This document shows positions 32,961-41,632 of a stretch of DNA of 64,000 nucleotides, piece by piece. The stretch is from JAHEEM01 sp036396795. Lineage in GTDB: Bacteria; Pseudomonadota; Gammaproteobacteria; Steroidobacterales; Rariloculaceae. The notes beneath the pieces were generated by a model, which was given only the letters and a program-made list of their open reading frames with translations, was not told where the DNA came from and made no database searches. Each line of letters opens with the position of its first letter. Within the stretch, counting starts at the first letter, position 1. Location of the stretch: positions 123,479 to 187,478 of the forward strand of contig DASWKF010000134.1 in assembly GCA_036396795.1 (NCBI GenBank). Reading direction: 5' to 3'. The position numbers were made by a program, and so were the translations under genes.

Positions 32961-35573
32961 ATGTCAGCGTATCCGTTCCAAGAAATCGAGCTCAAATGGC
33001 AGCGGCATTGGGAAGAGAACAAGACATTCAGGGTTCCCGAGAATGTCGATCGATCCAAGCCGAAGTACTACGTCTTGGATATGTTCCCCTATCCCAGCGG
33101 CGACGGTTTGCACGTGGGACACCCGGAAGGCTATACCGCATCCGATATCGTCGCCCGCTACAAGCGCATGAACGGCTTCAACGTCCTTCACCCGATCGGT
33201 TGGGATGCTTTCGGCCTGCCAGCGGAGCAATACGCCATCAGAACCGGAACCCACCCGAAGATCACCACCGAAAATAATGTCGTGCGATTTCGAAAGCAGC
33301 TCAAGTCGCTCGGCTTTTCCTACGACTGGGATCGAGAGATCAACACGACCGAGCCCGGCTATTACCGTTGGACCCAGTGGATATTCAAGCAGTTCTTCGA
33401 GCGTGGGCTCGCCTACCAGCAGGAGCTCCCCGTCTGGTGGTGCGACGAGCTCGGCACGACCTTGGCCAACGAGGAAGTCATCGACGGCAAGTCGGAGATC
33501 GGCGCGTACCCGTGCGTGCGCCGGCCGTTGCGTCAATGGGTGCTGCGAATCACGGAGTATGCCGACAGGCTGCTCGCCGGTCTCGAAGGTCTCGATTGGC
33601 CGGAAAGCACCAAGGAGATGCAACGCAACTGGATAGGGCGCAGCGAAGGCGCGGAGATCGAATTCCCGGTCAACGGGATTTCGGCGCAAACGATACGGGT
33701 GTTCACCACCCGTCCCGATACCTTGTTCGGTGCGACCTACATGGTCTTGGCACCAGAGCATGCGCTCGTGCAGGTGATTACGACGCCGGAGCAGTCGAGC
33801 TCCGTGGACGACTACTGTCGAGAGGCGGCTCACAAGAGCGAGCTCGAAAGAGTCGAGCTGCAGAAAACCAAGACCGGAGTATTCACGGGCGCGTACGCGA
33901 TCAATCCAGCGACGCAGAGACGGATTCCGGTGTGGGTCGCCGACTACGTGCTGGCGAGCTATGGAACCGGCGCCATCATGGCCGTTCCGGGCCAGGATCA
34001 GCGAGATTGGGAATTTGCGGTCGCTTATGGCCTGCCCATCGTGCGCACCGTGCAACCGCCCGCGGATTTCGACGGCGAGGCCTATCTCGGCGACGGCCCC
34101 GCCATCAACAGCGGCTTTCTCGACGGGCTCGCGGTCGGCGACGCCAAGGCGACGGTCATCGCCTGGCTCGAGGACCAAGGCCACGGCAAGGGCAAGGTCA
34201 ATTTCAAGCTTCGCGACTGGTTGTTTTCGCGGCAGCGCTACTGGGGGGAGCCTTTCCCGATCGTCTTCGTCGACGGCAAGCCCGTCAGCGTTGCCGACGA
34301 CGCGCTGCCCGTCGAGCTCCCGGAGCTTGCGGAGTTCAAGCCCAGCGGCACGCCCGAGGGCCCGCTGGCGGCAGCGGGTGAATGGCTAGCCACCACGGAC
34401 GTCGATGGACGAACGGCGCGCCGTGAGACCAACACCATGCCGCAGTGGGCGGGCTCCTGCTGGTATTACCTGCGTTATATCGATCCGCGCAACGACGCCC
34501 GGCTCGTGGACGAGGAGCTCGAGCGTTACTGGATGCCCGTGGATCTTTACGTCGGCGGCGCGGAGCACGCCGTGCTGCATCTGCTCTACGCGCGTTTCTG
34601 GCACAAGCTGCTGCACGACATCGGCGTTGCTTCCACGCCGGAGCCCTTCGCCAAGCTCGTGCATCAGGGCATGATCCTCGGTGAGCTCGAATTCACGCAG
34701 TATCGCGATGCCGACGGGCGGCCGGTGTCCGCGGACCTCGTGCAGAGCGGCAAGAGTCTGCTTACGGGCGGTCCGGTCGAGAGCCTGCGCGCCACGGACG
34801 AGGTCGTCGAAAAGCAGGGGGATTACTTCGTGTTGCGCGGCAACTCTGCGATTCGCGTCGAAGCCCGCGCGCACAAGATGAGCAAGAGCCGCGGCAACGT
34901 CGTCAATCCCGACGAGATCATCAGCACCTACGGCGCCGACGCCTTCAGGCTCTATGAGATGTTCCTTGGCCCGCTGGAGCAGGTGAAGCCATGGAACACG
35001 CGCGGCGTCGAAGGCACGCACCGATTCCTGAACCGCGTCTGGCGGCTGATCGCGGCGTCAGACGGCGCATCCTCGAACGAAGCCGTCACGGACGCCGAGC
35101 CGAGCCGCGAGCAGCTGCATGCCCTGCATCAAACCCTCGCCAAGGTCACCGAGGACATCGAGGCCTTGCGCTTCAATACGGCGATCGCGGCCTTGATGGA
35201 GTTCAGCAATGCGGCCGGCAAGTGGCCGACGCTGCCGCGGCAGATCGCCGAATGTTTCGTATTGATGCTCGCGCCACTCGCGCCGCACATCGCCGAAGAG
35301 CTTTGGCAACGGCTCGATCACGCCGAATCGATTGCTTACGCCGCCTGGCCCAAGGTCGATGCGCGCTACTTGATCCGCGAAACCATCGAGGTGCCGGTCC
35401 AGGTCAACGGCAAAGTCAGGGGAAAGATAGAGATTCCTGCCGAGGCCACCGAGGAGCAGGTCCTCGCGCTTGCCCGACAGGATCAGAACGTCGCGCGCTA
35501 CCTTCAGGAAACCGACATCAAGCGCGCGATCTACGTGCCCAAGCGTATCGTGAACTTCGTCGTCAGCAACTGA
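32961..35573 (+). CDS. leuS: Leucyl-tRNA synthetase
   Basis: Class I synthetase of 870 residues with CP1 editing domain. HIGH motif: MFPYPSGDGLHVGHPEGYT near residue 45. Editing-site sequences: FTTRPDTLFGATYMVLAPEH and YGTGAIMAVPGQDQRDWEFA. KMSKS motif: AHKMSKSRGNVVNPDE near residue 638. The C-terminal domain ends in a beta-rich tail (VPVQVNGKVRGKIEIP). The start is the ATG at 32961. Its 3' end overlaps convergent lnt by 43 bp. Confidence 0.98.
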   Translation: MSAYPFQEIELKWQRHWEENKTFRVPENVDRSKPKYYVLDMFPYPSGDGLHVGHPEGYTASDIVARYKRMNGFNVLHPIGWDAFGLPAEQYAIRTGTHPKITTENNVVRFRKQLKSLGFSYDWDREINTTEPGYYRWTQWIFKQFFERGLAYQQELPVWWCDELGTTLANEEVIDGKSEIGAYPCVRRPLRQWVLRITEYADRLLAGLEGLDWPESTKEMQRNWIGRSEGAEIEFPVNGISAQTIRVFTTRPDTLFGATYMVLAPEHALVQVITTPEQSSSVDDYCREAAHKSELERVELQKTKTGVFTGAYAINPATQRRIPVWVADYVLASYGTGAIMAVPGQDQRDWEFAVAYGLPIVRTVQPPADFDGEAYLGDGPAINSGFLDGLAVGDAKATVIAWLEDQGHGKGKVNFKLRDWLFSRQRYWGEPFPIVFVDGKPVSVADDALPVELPELAEFKPSGTPEGPLAAAGEWLATTDVDGRTARRETNTMPQWAGSCWYYLRYIDPRNDARLVDEELERYWMPVDLYVGGAEHAVLHLLYARFWHKLLHDIGVASTPEPFAKLVHQGMILGELEFTQYRDADGRPVSADLVQSGKSLLTGGPVESLRATDEVVEKQGDYFVLRGNSAIRVEARAHKMSKSRGNVVNPDEIISTYGADAFRLYEMFLGPLEQVKPWNTRGVEGTHRFLNRVWRLIAASDGASSNEAVTDAEPSREQLHALHQTLAKVTEDIEALRFNTAIAALMEFSNAAGKWPTLPRQIAECFVLMLAPLAPHIAEELWQRLDHAESIAYAAWPKVDARYLIRETIEVPVQVNGKVRGKIEIPAEATEEQVLALARQDQNVARYLQETDIKRAIYVPKRIVNFVVSN

Positions 35574-37036
35574 AACGCCAACACGATCGAAGCGCAAACC
35601 ACCGCGAGATAGTTGCCGCAGACCGCGTACGGCGTCCTTCCGAGAAAGCCCTGAACGGCTCCTTTGAGGAGATGCGGCTCGAACTGGGGCGACTGCCCGA
35701 CGATTCTCCCGCTCGGATCAATGATGGCCGACACGCCTGTATTCGTCGCACGAAGCATGTAGCGACCGGTTTCCACGGCTCTGACCCGGGCGATCTGTAG
35801 ATGCTGGTGCGGCGCGATCGAGTCGCCGAACCACGCATCGTTGCTTACGTTCACGAGCAAAGTCGCCTCCGGCAGATAGTGGAGCTGCTCGGCGCCGAAA
35901 GCGTCCTCGTAGCAGATCGTGGCGCCGACGCGCTGACCGGCTATGGACAGCGGCGGCTGCCTCGGCGGTCCGGGCGTCGCGTCGGAGAACGCCACCGGCA
36001 GACTCATCAGGCGCAGCCAGCGCCGGGCGAAATCCGGCACCGGGAAATACTCCCCGTAAGGCACGAGATGCCGTTTTACATAGAACTCCGTGGTCTCACC
36101 GAGCGCCGCCAGCGTGTTCTGGAACGATTGGCCTTGGGTATCCCTGCGGAGAATTCCCAGCATCACGGCACTGCCGTGATCCTGAGCCCAGCGCCGCAGA
36201 TCGTCCAGATAGGCGCTGACCTCCTCGTAGAGCGCCGGAATCGCAGCCTCCGGCCAAACGATGAGCGTGCTGCCGAGCGCTCCCTCGGTCAGCCTGCGAT
36301 AGAGCTCGATCGTCGGCAGCAGCTGCTGCGGCTGCCACTTGAGGTCTTGGGCGACGGCACCCTGCACCAGCGCCACCGTGATGATGTCTCCGTTCGGCCC
36401 GGTCCAGCGATACTGCTGCAGGCCGTAGCCCGCGACCCATATGACGGCGATGATGCCGGCCGCGAGCGTTCGCGCTCGGGAAGCGCCGAGCAGCAGAGTC
36501 ACGAGCGCGCCCGCCGTCAATACCGCGGCCCAGCTCATCAACAACACGCCGCCGACGGGGGCGTATCCCATCAGCCAGCTATCGGTCTGGCTGTAGCCGA
36601 CCGAGAGCCAGCCGAGGCCGCTGAAGAACCAGCCTCGGCACCATTCGGCGAGCACCCAGAGCGCGGGCACGACCCCGAGCCAAGCCCAGGCACCGTCGGT
36701 CTCAAACCAGCGCGCCGCTACCCATCCCGTGACGGCTATGAACGCCGCCAGCACCGTGACCAGCGCGATGGTCAAGACGGCGGCCAGTATCGCAGGCGTT
36801 TCTCCAAAATAGTGGATGCTGATGTAGACCCAATGCATGCCGGCGAGAAAGCTCACCTCGCCGAAGGCGAATCCGAGCCAGAACGCACGTTTCGGCGAGG
36901 CGGACCTCCATGCGAGCAGCAGCGCCGCGACGCACACCGGCGCAAGCACGAAGACGTCGAACGGCGAAAACGCCAACGGAAAGGCGGCGCCCGCGACCAA
37001 GACCATCGGCAGCTCTGCTCGCGGGGGTATCTGCAC
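35531..37036 (-). CDS. lnt: Apolipoprotein N-acyltransferase
   Basis: Inner-membrane enzyme adding the third acyl chain to lipoproteins. The 501-residue product has about six N-terminal membrane helices, then a periplasmic nitrilase-like domain with triad Glu (IVWPEAAIPALYEE), Lys (FYVKRHLVPYGEYFP) and Cys (ATICYEDAFGAEQLHY), and a last C-terminal helix. The start is GTG at 37036; an ATG ten codons later is possible. It forms the miaB-phoH-ybeY-corC-lnt order. The product serves lipoproteins such as LptE. Confidence 0.96.
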   Translation of the reverse strand: MQIPPRAELPMVLVAGAAFPLAFSPFDVFVLAPVCVAALLLAWRSASPKRAFWLGFAFGEVSFLAGMHWVYISIHYFGETPAILAAVLTIALVTVLAAFIAVTGWVAARWFETDGAWAWLGVVPALWVLAEWCRGWFFSGLGWLSVGYSQTDSWLMGYAPVGGVLLMSWAAVLTAGALVTLLLGASRARTLAAGIIAVIWVAGYGLQQYRWTGPNGDIITVALVQGAVAQDLKWQPQQLLPTIELYRRLTEGALGSTLIVWPEAAIPALYEEVSAYLDDLRRWAQDHGSAVMLGILRRDTQGQSFQNTLAALGETTEFYVKRHLVPYGEYFPVPDFARRWLRLMSLPVAFSDATPGPPRQPPLSIAGQRVGATICYEDAFGAEQLHYLPEATLLVNVSNDAWFGDSIAPHQHLQIARVRAVETGRYMLRATNTGVSAIIDPSGRIVGQSPQFEPHLLKGAVQGFLGRTPYAVCGNYLAVVCASIVLAFQLLTTKFTIRLGT

Positions 37037-37064
37037 GGGTTTTACGCGGCCGATCGCACATGGG

Positions 37065-37934
37065 CTAATCGGCGGTCGCTCCTTTCTCCAGTCGGGTGAC
37101 CTCGAGTGCGTGTATGCGGCGACGATCCGCGCGCAATACCTTGAAGCGAAAGCCGCCGAAATCCAGTGTTTCTCCGCGTCGCGGCAACCGGCCGAGCTCG
37201 AACATCACGAGCCCGCCGACGGTGTCGTACTCCTCATCGCTCAAGGCGACGGAAAAGTGCTCGTTGAAGTCCTCGATTCGGGCCAACGCGAGCACGACGA
37301 AGCGATCGTCGCCCTGATCCTGGATTCGATCGGCGGCCTCGGGATCGTGCTCATCGCCGATATCGCCGACGATTTGCTCGATGACATCCTCGATCGTCGC
37401 AAGCCCGGCCACGCCGCCGTATTCGTCCACGACGATGGCCATGTGATTGCGGCTCTCTCTGAACTGGGTGAGCAAGGCATTGAGCCGTTTGCTCTCCGGT
37501 ATGAACACCGGCACGCGGAGCAACTCCTCGACGACGAACTTCTGCGAGGGTTGCTCCTCGGCAAACCGCTTCAACAGATCCTTGGCGAGCAGGATGCCGA
37601 TAACCTGATCGCGATCCTCTCCGATCACCGGAAAGCGCGAATGACCGGAATCGATGATCGTCTTCAACAATACGTCCAGCGGTTCATCGAGATCGAGCAC
37701 GACCATATGTGAGCGCGGAACCATGATGTCCCTGACTTGCGTTTCCGAGACGTCCAGTACGCCCTTGAGCATCGCGAGCTCATCGGCGGCGAGCAGTCCT
37801 CTACTGCGACATTCAGCGAGAAAATCGCCGATGTCCTCGCGGCCGCGAGCGTCCTCGCCGCGCATCGGAAACAAGCGGGACCACCAGCCGGATTTTCCCG
37901 CCGCGTCTGTACTAGCAGGCGTATCTTCAGACAT
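37065..37934 (-). CDS. corC: CorC/HlyC-type transporter-associated CBS protein
   Basis: A 289-residue cytoplasmic protein linked to magnesium and cobalt efflux. It has two CBS domains (about 70-190; VRDIMVPRSHMVVLDLDEPLDVLLKTIIDSGHSRFPV and HMAIVVDEYGGVAGLATIEDVIEQIVGDI) and a CorC_HlyC C-terminal domain with VGGLVMFELGRLPRRGETLDF. It has no membrane segment. The gene lies 28 bp upstream of lnt. Confidence 0.94.
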   Translation of the reverse strand: MSEDTPASTDAAGKSGWWSRLFPMRGEDARGREDIGDFLAECRSRGLLAADELAMLKGVLDVSETQVRDIMVPRSHMVVLDLDEPLDVLLKTIIDSGHSRFPVIGEDRDQVIGILLAKDLLKRFAEEQPSQKFVVEELLRVPVFIPESKRLNALLTQFRESRNHMAIVVDEYGGVAGLATIEDVIEQIVGDIGDEHDPEAADRIQDQGDDRFVVLALARIEDFNEHFSVALSDEEYDTVGGLVMFELGRLPRRGETLDFGGFRFKVLRADRRRIHALEVTRLEKGATAD

Positions 37935-38040
37935 TGATGAGCAAAACCCGTCTCAGCATCCCGAATGAGCCGCGTATCCGCCTCTGCGGGAGGCCGAGAT
38001 AGATTCAGCTATCTTGCAGCCCGCAAGCGCGGCTTGCAAG

Positions 38041-38532
38041 CTATCGACTCTCGTCACGATACGGGTCCTCGAAACCGAGAGATTCGAGCAACTCTTTCTC
38101 TCGCCTCTCCATGATCTTCGCCTCCACGTCTGTCGCGTGATCGTAACCGAGCAGATGCAGGACGCCGTGAATGGCGATGTGTGCCCAGTGCGCGTCGAGA
38201 GACTTACCCTGCTCTCTCGCTTCGCTCGTGACGACGGGCGCGCAGATCACGAGATCGCCGAGCAGCTCGCAGTCGCCGGGCGATGATGCCGGGGGCTCGG
38301 TTCCGGAGAACGCCAGAACGTTCGTCGGCCCCGCCCGACGCCGATAGCGCTCGTTCAGGGACGCGCTTTCCGTTGCGTCCACGATCCGCACGGATATCTC
38401 ACCGGATGTGAGACCATCTACCGCGTGCCTTATCCACTTACCGAGCCGGCGAAGATCCGGCAGCGGTTGAAAGTGGGAGACGTCTTGAATGGAGACCTGC
38501 CGTGACCGCTTCTTCTTGCTACGAATGTTCAC
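38041..38532 (-). CDS. ybeY: Endoribonuclease YbeY
   Basis: Zinc endoribonuclease in 16S rRNA 3' processing and ribosome quality control. The 163-residue product has the metal motif AIHGVLHLLGYDHATD (H-x3-H-x5-H) near residue 128 and EISVRIVDATESASLNERYR earlier. The start is a GTG that shares its G with the phoH TAG stop, so the two are translationally coupled. Confidence 0.95.
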   Translation of the reverse strand: MNIRSKKKRSRQVSIQDVSHFQPLPDLRRLGKWIRHAVDGLTSGEISVRIVDATESASLNERYRRRAGPTNVLAFSGTEPPASSPGDCELLGDLVICAPVVTSEAREQGKSLDAHWAHIAIHGVLHLLGYDHATDVEAKIMERREKELLESLGFEDPYRDESR

Positions 38533-39527
38533 TATGTCTCTGCGTCGCGGATGCGTTCCTCCTCACGAGCATAGGCCTCTACGATCTGCTGAACCAAGGG
38601 GTGTCGGACGACGTCATTCGGGCCAAAATGGATGAACTCGATGCCGGGGAGATTCTGCAGCACTCGAGAAACGTGCTTGAGGCCTGATTCCCGGCCCCTG
38701 GGCAAGTCGGTCTGCGTAACATCGCCGGTCACAACAGCGTGAGAGCCGAATCCTATTCGCGTCAGAAACATCTTCATCTGCTCGACCGTCGTATTTTGCG
38801 CCTCATCCAGAATGATGAAAGACTCATTCAGCGTCCTGCCTCGCATGAACGCGAGCGGAGCGATTTCAATGATGTTGCGCTCGATCAGACGGCCGACTCG
38901 CTCGAACCCGAGCATCTCGTACAGCGCGTCATACATGGGGCGCAGATACGGATCTACTTTCTGCGACATATCCCCCGGCAGGAATCCGAGCTTCTCGCCG
39001 GCTTCGACGGCCGGACGGACGAGCACGATCCTCCGCACGCTATCCGTGTCCAGAGCTTCGACGCTGGCGGCGACGGCGAGATAGGTCTTGCCCGTTCCGG
39101 CCGGCCCAATGCCGAACGTCAGGTCTTTCTCGCGCATCGCGCGAGAATAAGCCATTTGATTCGGCCCCCTTGCGCGGACGTCACGCCTTCGAGTATGGAA
39201 GATCGCGTCCGATGGAAGGCGCGCATTGTCGCGCCTCGAATGCTCCTGAAGGCTGATATGCACTCGCTCCGGATCGAGGTCTTCGCGCTCGGTCTGCGCG
39301 TAGAGATCCTCCAAGACCCGGCGGCCAGCCTGCGTCGCGTCCACGGGCCCCGAGAGCTGAAAGTGATTGCCGCGGCTCTTGATGCGAATGCCCAAACGCT
39401 GCTCGATTTGCCGCAGGTGCGCGTCGAATTGCCCGCAGAGATTCGCCATGCGCTGGTGATCCTCGGGACTGAGGTCGACCTCGAGCCCGTCGCTCGACGG
39501 GTTCGAGTCAGGCAACGGACGATGCAT
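38532..39527 (-). CDS. phoH: PhoH-like ATPase (YbeZ)
   Basis: Nucleotide-binding partner of YbeY. The 331-residue product has Walker A GPAGTGKTYLAVAASVEAL near residue 145 and Walker B FIILDEAQNTTVEQMKMFLTR near residue 233, with an N-terminal KH-like portion. I prefer the ATG at 39527, which has GGTGG upstream; a GTG eight codons earlier is also possible. Either start overlaps the miaB 3' end (20 or 44 bp). Confidence 0.94.
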   Translation of the reverse strand: MHRPLPDSNPSSDGLEVDLSPEDHQRMANLCGQFDAHLRQIEQRLGIRIKSRGNHFQLSGPVDATQAGRRVLEDLYAQTEREDLDPERVHISLQEHSRRDNARLPSDAIFHTRRRDVRARGPNQMAYSRAMREKDLTFGIGPAGTGKTYLAVAASVEALDTDSVRRIVLVRPAVEAGEKLGFLPGDMSQKVDPYLRPMYDALYEMLGFERVGRLIERNIIEIAPLAFMRGRTLNESFIILDEAQNTTVEQMKMFLTRIGFGSHAVVTGDVTQTDLPRGRESGLKHVSRVLQNLPGIEFIHFGPNDVVRHPLVQQIVEAYAREEERIRDAET

Positions 39528-40857
39528 CGCTGTCCACCAGGAGTCTCCCACGCAGCGAGTTCGACAGGCACGCCATGATGAGAACGTCCACGACCCGGCC
39601 GATCAAACGCGGGTGACCCGGAAGGTTGACCCACCGATTATTCTCGGTTCGCCCCGTGACCTCGGCGGACGACTTCTTCGAAAGCTTCTCGATAAGAACC
39701 GGCTCCACGCGACCGACCATGGAACGACCGAGAGCTTGCGCCTGGTCGTTTATCAGCGCCTGAAGGCGCTCCAGGCGATTCTGCTTGACGGCTCTGGGCA
39801 CGGGGTCGGGCAGCGACGCCGCCGGCGTGCCCGGCCGAGGGCTGTAGATGAAGCTGAAGGACTGGTCGAAGCCCACAAGACGAGCCAGATCCAGCGTGGC
39901 CTCGAAGTCCCGCTCATCCTCTCCCGGGTAACCGACGATGAAATCCGACGAGATAGAAATATTCTGCTTCGCGGCCTTGAGCTCGTCGATTCTTTCGAGG
40001 TAGTCCGCGACCGTATGTCCCCGCTTCATCGCCGTCAGTATGCGGTCGGAGCCGCTCTGCACCGGTAGATGCACGTAGCGGCCGAGCTTCGGCAGCGTGC
40101 GATGCGCGTCGATCAACGCATCCGAGAACTCCACGGGATGGGAAGTAGTGTAGCGGACACGGTCGAGCTCGCCGATCGCGCTGACATAGTGCAACAAGGT
40201 GGCAAAATCCGCCGTTCCGCCGCCATGCACGGCGCCTCGATACGCATTGACGTTTTGCCCGAGCAGAGTGATTTCCTTTACGCCGTGCTCGGCGAGCCCG
40301 GCCGCTTCCGCGACGACATCGTCGAGAGGCCTGCTGATTTCCTCACCGCGCGTGTACGGCACCACGCAGAACGTGCAGTATTTGCTGCAACCTTCCATGA
40401 CGGATACGAAGGCCGTGCAGCTCGTGCTCTGAAGAACCGGAAGCACGTCGAACTTCTCGATCTGCGGAAAGCTCACGTCGACGACGTTGGCGGCACCGGC
40501 GCGAATCTTGCCGATCATCGCCGGAAGGCGATGCAGGGTCTGCGGGCCGAAAACGACATCGACATACGGCGCTCGATCCAGGATCGCTTCGCCCTCCTGA
40601 CTCGCCACGCAGCCGCCTACGCCGATGATCGTGCCCGGGTGGCGTTGCTTGAAGGCCCTCCATCGCCCGAGCTGGGAAAAGACCTTCTCTTGGGCCTTCT
40701 CCCGCACGGAGCAGGTATTCAACAACAGAATCCCGGCCTGGTCAGGCTCGTCCACTGTTTCGGCGCCGAGGGATTCCGCCAGCACCTCGACGATCTTGCT
40801 GGAGTCGTATTCGTTCATCTGGCAGCCGAAAGTCTTGACGAAGATTTTGTTGTTCAT
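39508..40857 (-). CDS. miaB: tRNA-2-methylthio-N6-dimethylallyladenosine synthase MiaB
   Basis: Radical-SAM methylthiotransferase for A37 of tRNAs reading UNN codons. The 449-residue product has the N-terminal UPF0004 domain (KTFGCQMNEYDS, TCSVREKAQEKVFSQLGR, GVGGCVASQEG: three cluster cysteines), the radical-SAM motif MEGCSKYCTFCVVPYTRG near residue 155, and a C-terminal TRAM domain (VLIEKLSKKSSAEVTGRTENNRWVNLPG). It is first gene of the phoH-ybeY-corC-lnt operon. Confidence 0.97.
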   Translation of the reverse strand: MNNKIFVKTFGCQMNEYDSSKIVEVLAESLGAETVDEPDQAGILLLNTCSVREKAQEKVFSQLGRWRAFKQRHPGTIIGVGGCVASQEGEAILDRAPYVDVVFGPQTLHRLPAMIGKIRAGAANVVDVSFPQIEKFDVLPVLQSTSCTAFVSVMEGCSKYCTFCVVPYTRGEEISRPLDDVVAEAAGLAEHGVKEITLLGQNVNAYRGAVHGGGTADFATLLHYVSAIGELDRVRYTTSHPVEFSDALIDAHRTLPKLGRYVHLPVQSGSDRILTAMKRGHTVADYLERIDELKAAKQNISISSDFIVGYPGEDERDFEATLDLARLVGFDQSFSFIYSPRPGTPAASLPDPVPRAVKQNRLERLQALINDQAQALGRSMVGRVEPVLIEKLSKKSSAEVTGRTENNRWVNLPGHPRLIGRVVDVLIMACLSNSLRGRLLVDSDASSVA

Positions 40858-40944
40858 CAGTGGGGCGGCAAATGCGGCGTCGTGGCCTCAGGACCCCGCG
40901 AGCACGGGCCCTGAAAGATTCGGGTGATGGGCGGCTTGCCGCTC

Positions 40945-41370
40945 TCAGAATGGAATGTCGTCGTCAAACTCACCGCTCGGTGGCCCTTCGGCCGTGGTGG
41001 ACGCGGTCGACTGCGCCGGAGCCCCCGCCCCCGGGCGGCTGCCCAGCATCTGCATCTCATTGGCGACGACCTCGGTCGTCCAGCGGTCGTTACCGTCCTT
41101 GTCCTGCCATTTCCGCGTGCGCAGCTTGCCTTCGACGTAGACCTGCGAGCCCTTGCGCAGATACTCGGCGGCAATCTCGGCGAGCCGACCGAAGAAGGCG
41201 ACGTTGTGCCATTCCGTGCGTTCCTGCTGATCGCCAGTGTTCTTGTCCTTCCACGATTCGCTGGTGGCGATCCGGATGTTCGTGACCGCGCTGCCGCTGG
41301 GCATGTATCGGGTGTCCGGATCCGCCCCGAGATTGCCGACGAGAATGACTTTATTGATGCCTCTTGCCAT
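40945..41370 (-). CDS. ssb: Single-stranded DNA-binding protein
   Basis: A 141-residue OB-fold protein: MARGINKVILVGNLGADPDTRYMPSG, TEWHNVAFFGRLAEIAAEYLRKGSQVYVEGKLRTRKWQDKDG, a short glycine/proline/serine linker and the acidic tail ending DDDIPF that recruits repair proteins. The linker is shorter than in E. coli. TTGGGAGCG upstream of the ATG is a good ribosome-binding sequence, and TACAAT (41423-41428) is a possible -10. It diverges from uvrA across 262 bp, as in E. coli. Confidence 0.97.
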   Translation of the reverse strand: MARGINKVILVGNLGADPDTRYMPSGSAVTNIRIATSESWKDKNTGDQQERTEWHNVAFFGRLAEIAAEYLRKGSQVYVEGKLRTRKWQDKDGNDRWTTEVVANEMQMLGSRPGAGAPAQSTASTTAEGPPSGEFDDDIPF

Positions 41371-41574
41371 GATCGCTCCCAACCAAGCCCGCCAACGCTC
41401 CGCAAGTGCGCAGGGACCGCGTATTGTACGCCGCGGTTCCGGCAAAGGCACCCGGATATCCAGCGATTGTCCCGAGATTGCCGGCGTCGGGAGCGGCCTG
41501 GCCCGCGGCAGGCCGGCCGCACGAGGCTGCTGGTGGCTGCTCGTGCGAGCAGCCCGGCTTGCCCGGAGCCGGCT

Positions 41575-41604
41575 TTGCGCTCGAGTTTTCCTGCATCGTA
41601 TAGT
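41575..41604 (+). promoter_or_regulatory. Probable uvrA promoter
   Basis: TTGCGC at 41575-41580 and TATAGT at 41599-41604 with an 18 bp spacer, 28 bp before the GTG start. The 262 bp ssb-uvrA region contains no CTGT-N8-ACAG LexA box that I could find. Confidence 0.5.
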
Positions 41605-41632
41605 AGAACGTTTCCCCTTCTGGATCGAAATC

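Noticed and set aside
32964..34184. 406-codon minus-strand frame inside leuS
   Set aside because: Antisense to conserved leuS catalytic motifs; no recognisable protein.
41371..41632. LexA (SOS) box between ssb and uvrA
   Set aside because: I looked for CTGT-N8-ACAG and near variants and found none; lineage-specific LexA motifs cannot be excluded.
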